Positions 63,244 through 64,000 of a DNA stretch of 64,000 bases are shown here, in pieces. The stretch comes from Xenococcus sp. PCC 7305 (GTDB lineage Bacteria > Cyanobacteriota > Cyanobacteriia > Cyanobacteriales > Xenococcaceae), in contig NZ_ALVZ01000227.1 in assembly GCF_000332055.1 (NCBI RefSeq), forward strand, positions 1 through 64,000, in the 5' to 3' direction. Each line of letters opens with the position of its first letter. Position 1 is the stretch's first letter. Both the position numbers and the translations under genes were made by a program. The notes under the pieces were generated by a model. The model was not told where the DNA came from. It did no database searches and was given only the letters and a program-made list of their open reading frames with translations.

Positions 63244-64000
63244 TTAAACTCCCGCTGTCAGGGGAATTTCTAAGTAAGGATATAAAGGAAAGCGATCGCA
63301 GAGTTTGGTTACCCGTTGTAAACAATCACTCTTGACTGCCTCATCTTCTGGATTTAACAGTCGATCTGCCACAATGTTAGCAATCTCTTTGAATTCTGTC
63401 GTCCCCATTCCTCTGGTTGTCATAGCCGGTGATCCTAAGCGTAGACCGCTGGTGACAAAGGGAGACTGAGGATCGAAGGGTACAGTATTCTTGTTTGCTG
63501 TAATATTTATGCCGCTGACTAATTTGTCTGCTACTTTGCCTGTCATTTCAATACAGCGCAGATCAACAAGAATGAGATGATTATCTGTGCCGTTAGAAAC
63601 CAGCTTAAAGTTTCTTTCTTTAAAGCCTTCACCCATAGCTTGCGCGTTAGCGATAACCTGAGCAGAATATTCTTTAAATTCTGGTTTAAGTACTTCGCCG
63701 AAAGCCACTGCTTTAGCTGCAATCACATGCTCTAAAGGGCCGCCTTGGGTTCCAGGAAAAACTGCTTTGTTAAGTTTTTTCCCCAATTCGGCATCACGGG
63801 TCAAAATTAGACCACCTCTGGGTCCGCGTAGGGTTTTATGGGTTGTGGTGGTGACGACATCGCAATAGGGAATGGGATCAGGATGATGTCCGGTGGCAAC
63901 TAGGCCCGCAATATGGGCAATATCTGCTAGCAGGTAAGCTCCTACTTCGTCTGCGATCGCTCTGAATTTGGCAAAGTCAATTGTCCGAGGATAGGCAGAA
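63244..64000 (-). CDS. glyA: Serine hydroxymethyltransferase (partial, runs off the window)
   Basis: The C-terminal 251 residues are present; the N-terminus lies beyond position 64000. The PLP-binding Lys is in [16 protein letters not shown] (nt about 63812-63860), preceded by [20 protein letters not shown]. The end reads [15 protein letters not shown]. It interconverts serine and glycine with tetrahydrofolate. An internal TTG near 63804 is not the true start. Confidence 0.95.
   Translation of the reverse strand, partial: SAYPRTIDFAKFRAIADEVGAYLLADIAHIAGLVATGHHPDPIPYCDVVTTTTHKTLRGPRGGLILTRDAELGKKLNKAVFPGTQGGPLEHVIAAKAVAFGEVLKPEFKEYSAQVIANAQAMGEGFKERNFKLVSNGTDNHLILVDLRCIEMTGKVADKLVSGINITANKNTVPFDPQSPFVTSGLRLGSPAMTTRGMGTTEFKEIANIVADRLLNPEDEAVKSDCLQRVTKLCDRFPLYPYLEIPLTAGV

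Overview
This window comes from a cyanobacterium. The base composition is fairly AT-rich. The octamer GCGATCGC (HIP1) recurs on both strands, inside and between genes. Several genes belong to families largely confined to cyanobacteria: an NblR-type regulator, a CRR6/NDH-1 assembly protein, a DUF4090 and a DUF2949 protein, a Tll0287-like DUF3365 haem protein and PII with its Ser49/Tyr51 T-loop. Heptamer short tandem repeats and small palindromic mobile repeats are frequent. I cannot name the species; a coccoid or pleurocapsalean type is only a guess. No tRNA, rRNA or CRISPR array was seen.

Layout. 0-2.5 kb: catalase-peroxidase katG behind two PerR-like boxes, with a small mobile repeat fused to its 3' end. 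2.5-5.3 kb: Zur box and znuABC zinc importer. 5.3-10.7 kb: a dense run of toxin-antitoxin (TA) modules separated by copies of a short spacer repeat, with one module duplicated. 10.9-17 kb: more zinc or heavy-metal genes (CobW GTPase with a WD40 partner, a small Cys-rich secreted protein, a CDF exporter, an AztR/CadC-type ArsR sensor) interleaved with VapC and BrnT modules. 17-18.5 kb: HicBA and a MazF module, both toxins broken by the same 43-bp hairpin element. 18.6-20.4 kb: a MITE, an HTH-ParA gene with twin palindromic operators, and a dead nirB-like fragment. 20.4-24.5 kb: divergent Zur-controlled FAD/NAD(P) oxidoreductase and His-rich SLH porin, then a DUF4399 protein.

24.8-29.7 kb: der GTPase, a lipase and an APC-type permease. 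30.1-32.5 kb: an AAA ATPase plus DUF4435/TOPRIM pair that looks like a PARIS (AriA-AriB) anti-phage system. 32.8-36.5 kb: oxidative-stress cluster (peroxiredoxin, Cu/Zn SOD, Dps, DUF4090, glutathione reductase). 37-44.8 kb: YefM-YoeB, a CcsA-type cytochrome c assembly protein, prepilin peptidase, a partial duplication of comM, a Uma2 gene, intact comM, crr6 and a FurC/PerR-type regulator. 44.9-64 kb: mostly housekeeping (O-methyltransferase, sufE, DUF3365, MscS, M20 amidohydrolase, glnB, clpB, DUF2993, RluB-type, RodZ-type, ROK kinase, NAD kinase, nblR, cinA, MraY/WecA-type transferase, partial glyA).

How it fits together. Two stress regulons can be read from promoter motifs. A Zur regulon (TGATAATNATTATCA-like boxes) joins zinc import, a zinc-chaperone-type GTPase, a His-rich porin and an oxidoreductase. 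A PerR regulon (shared TAATGAGTATG / TCGTTATGAGT motif) joins katG, a peroxiredoxin and the Fur-family gene itself. Between and within them lies an accessory zone of TA modules, mobile repeats and a probable defence system, with clear signs of toxin decay.
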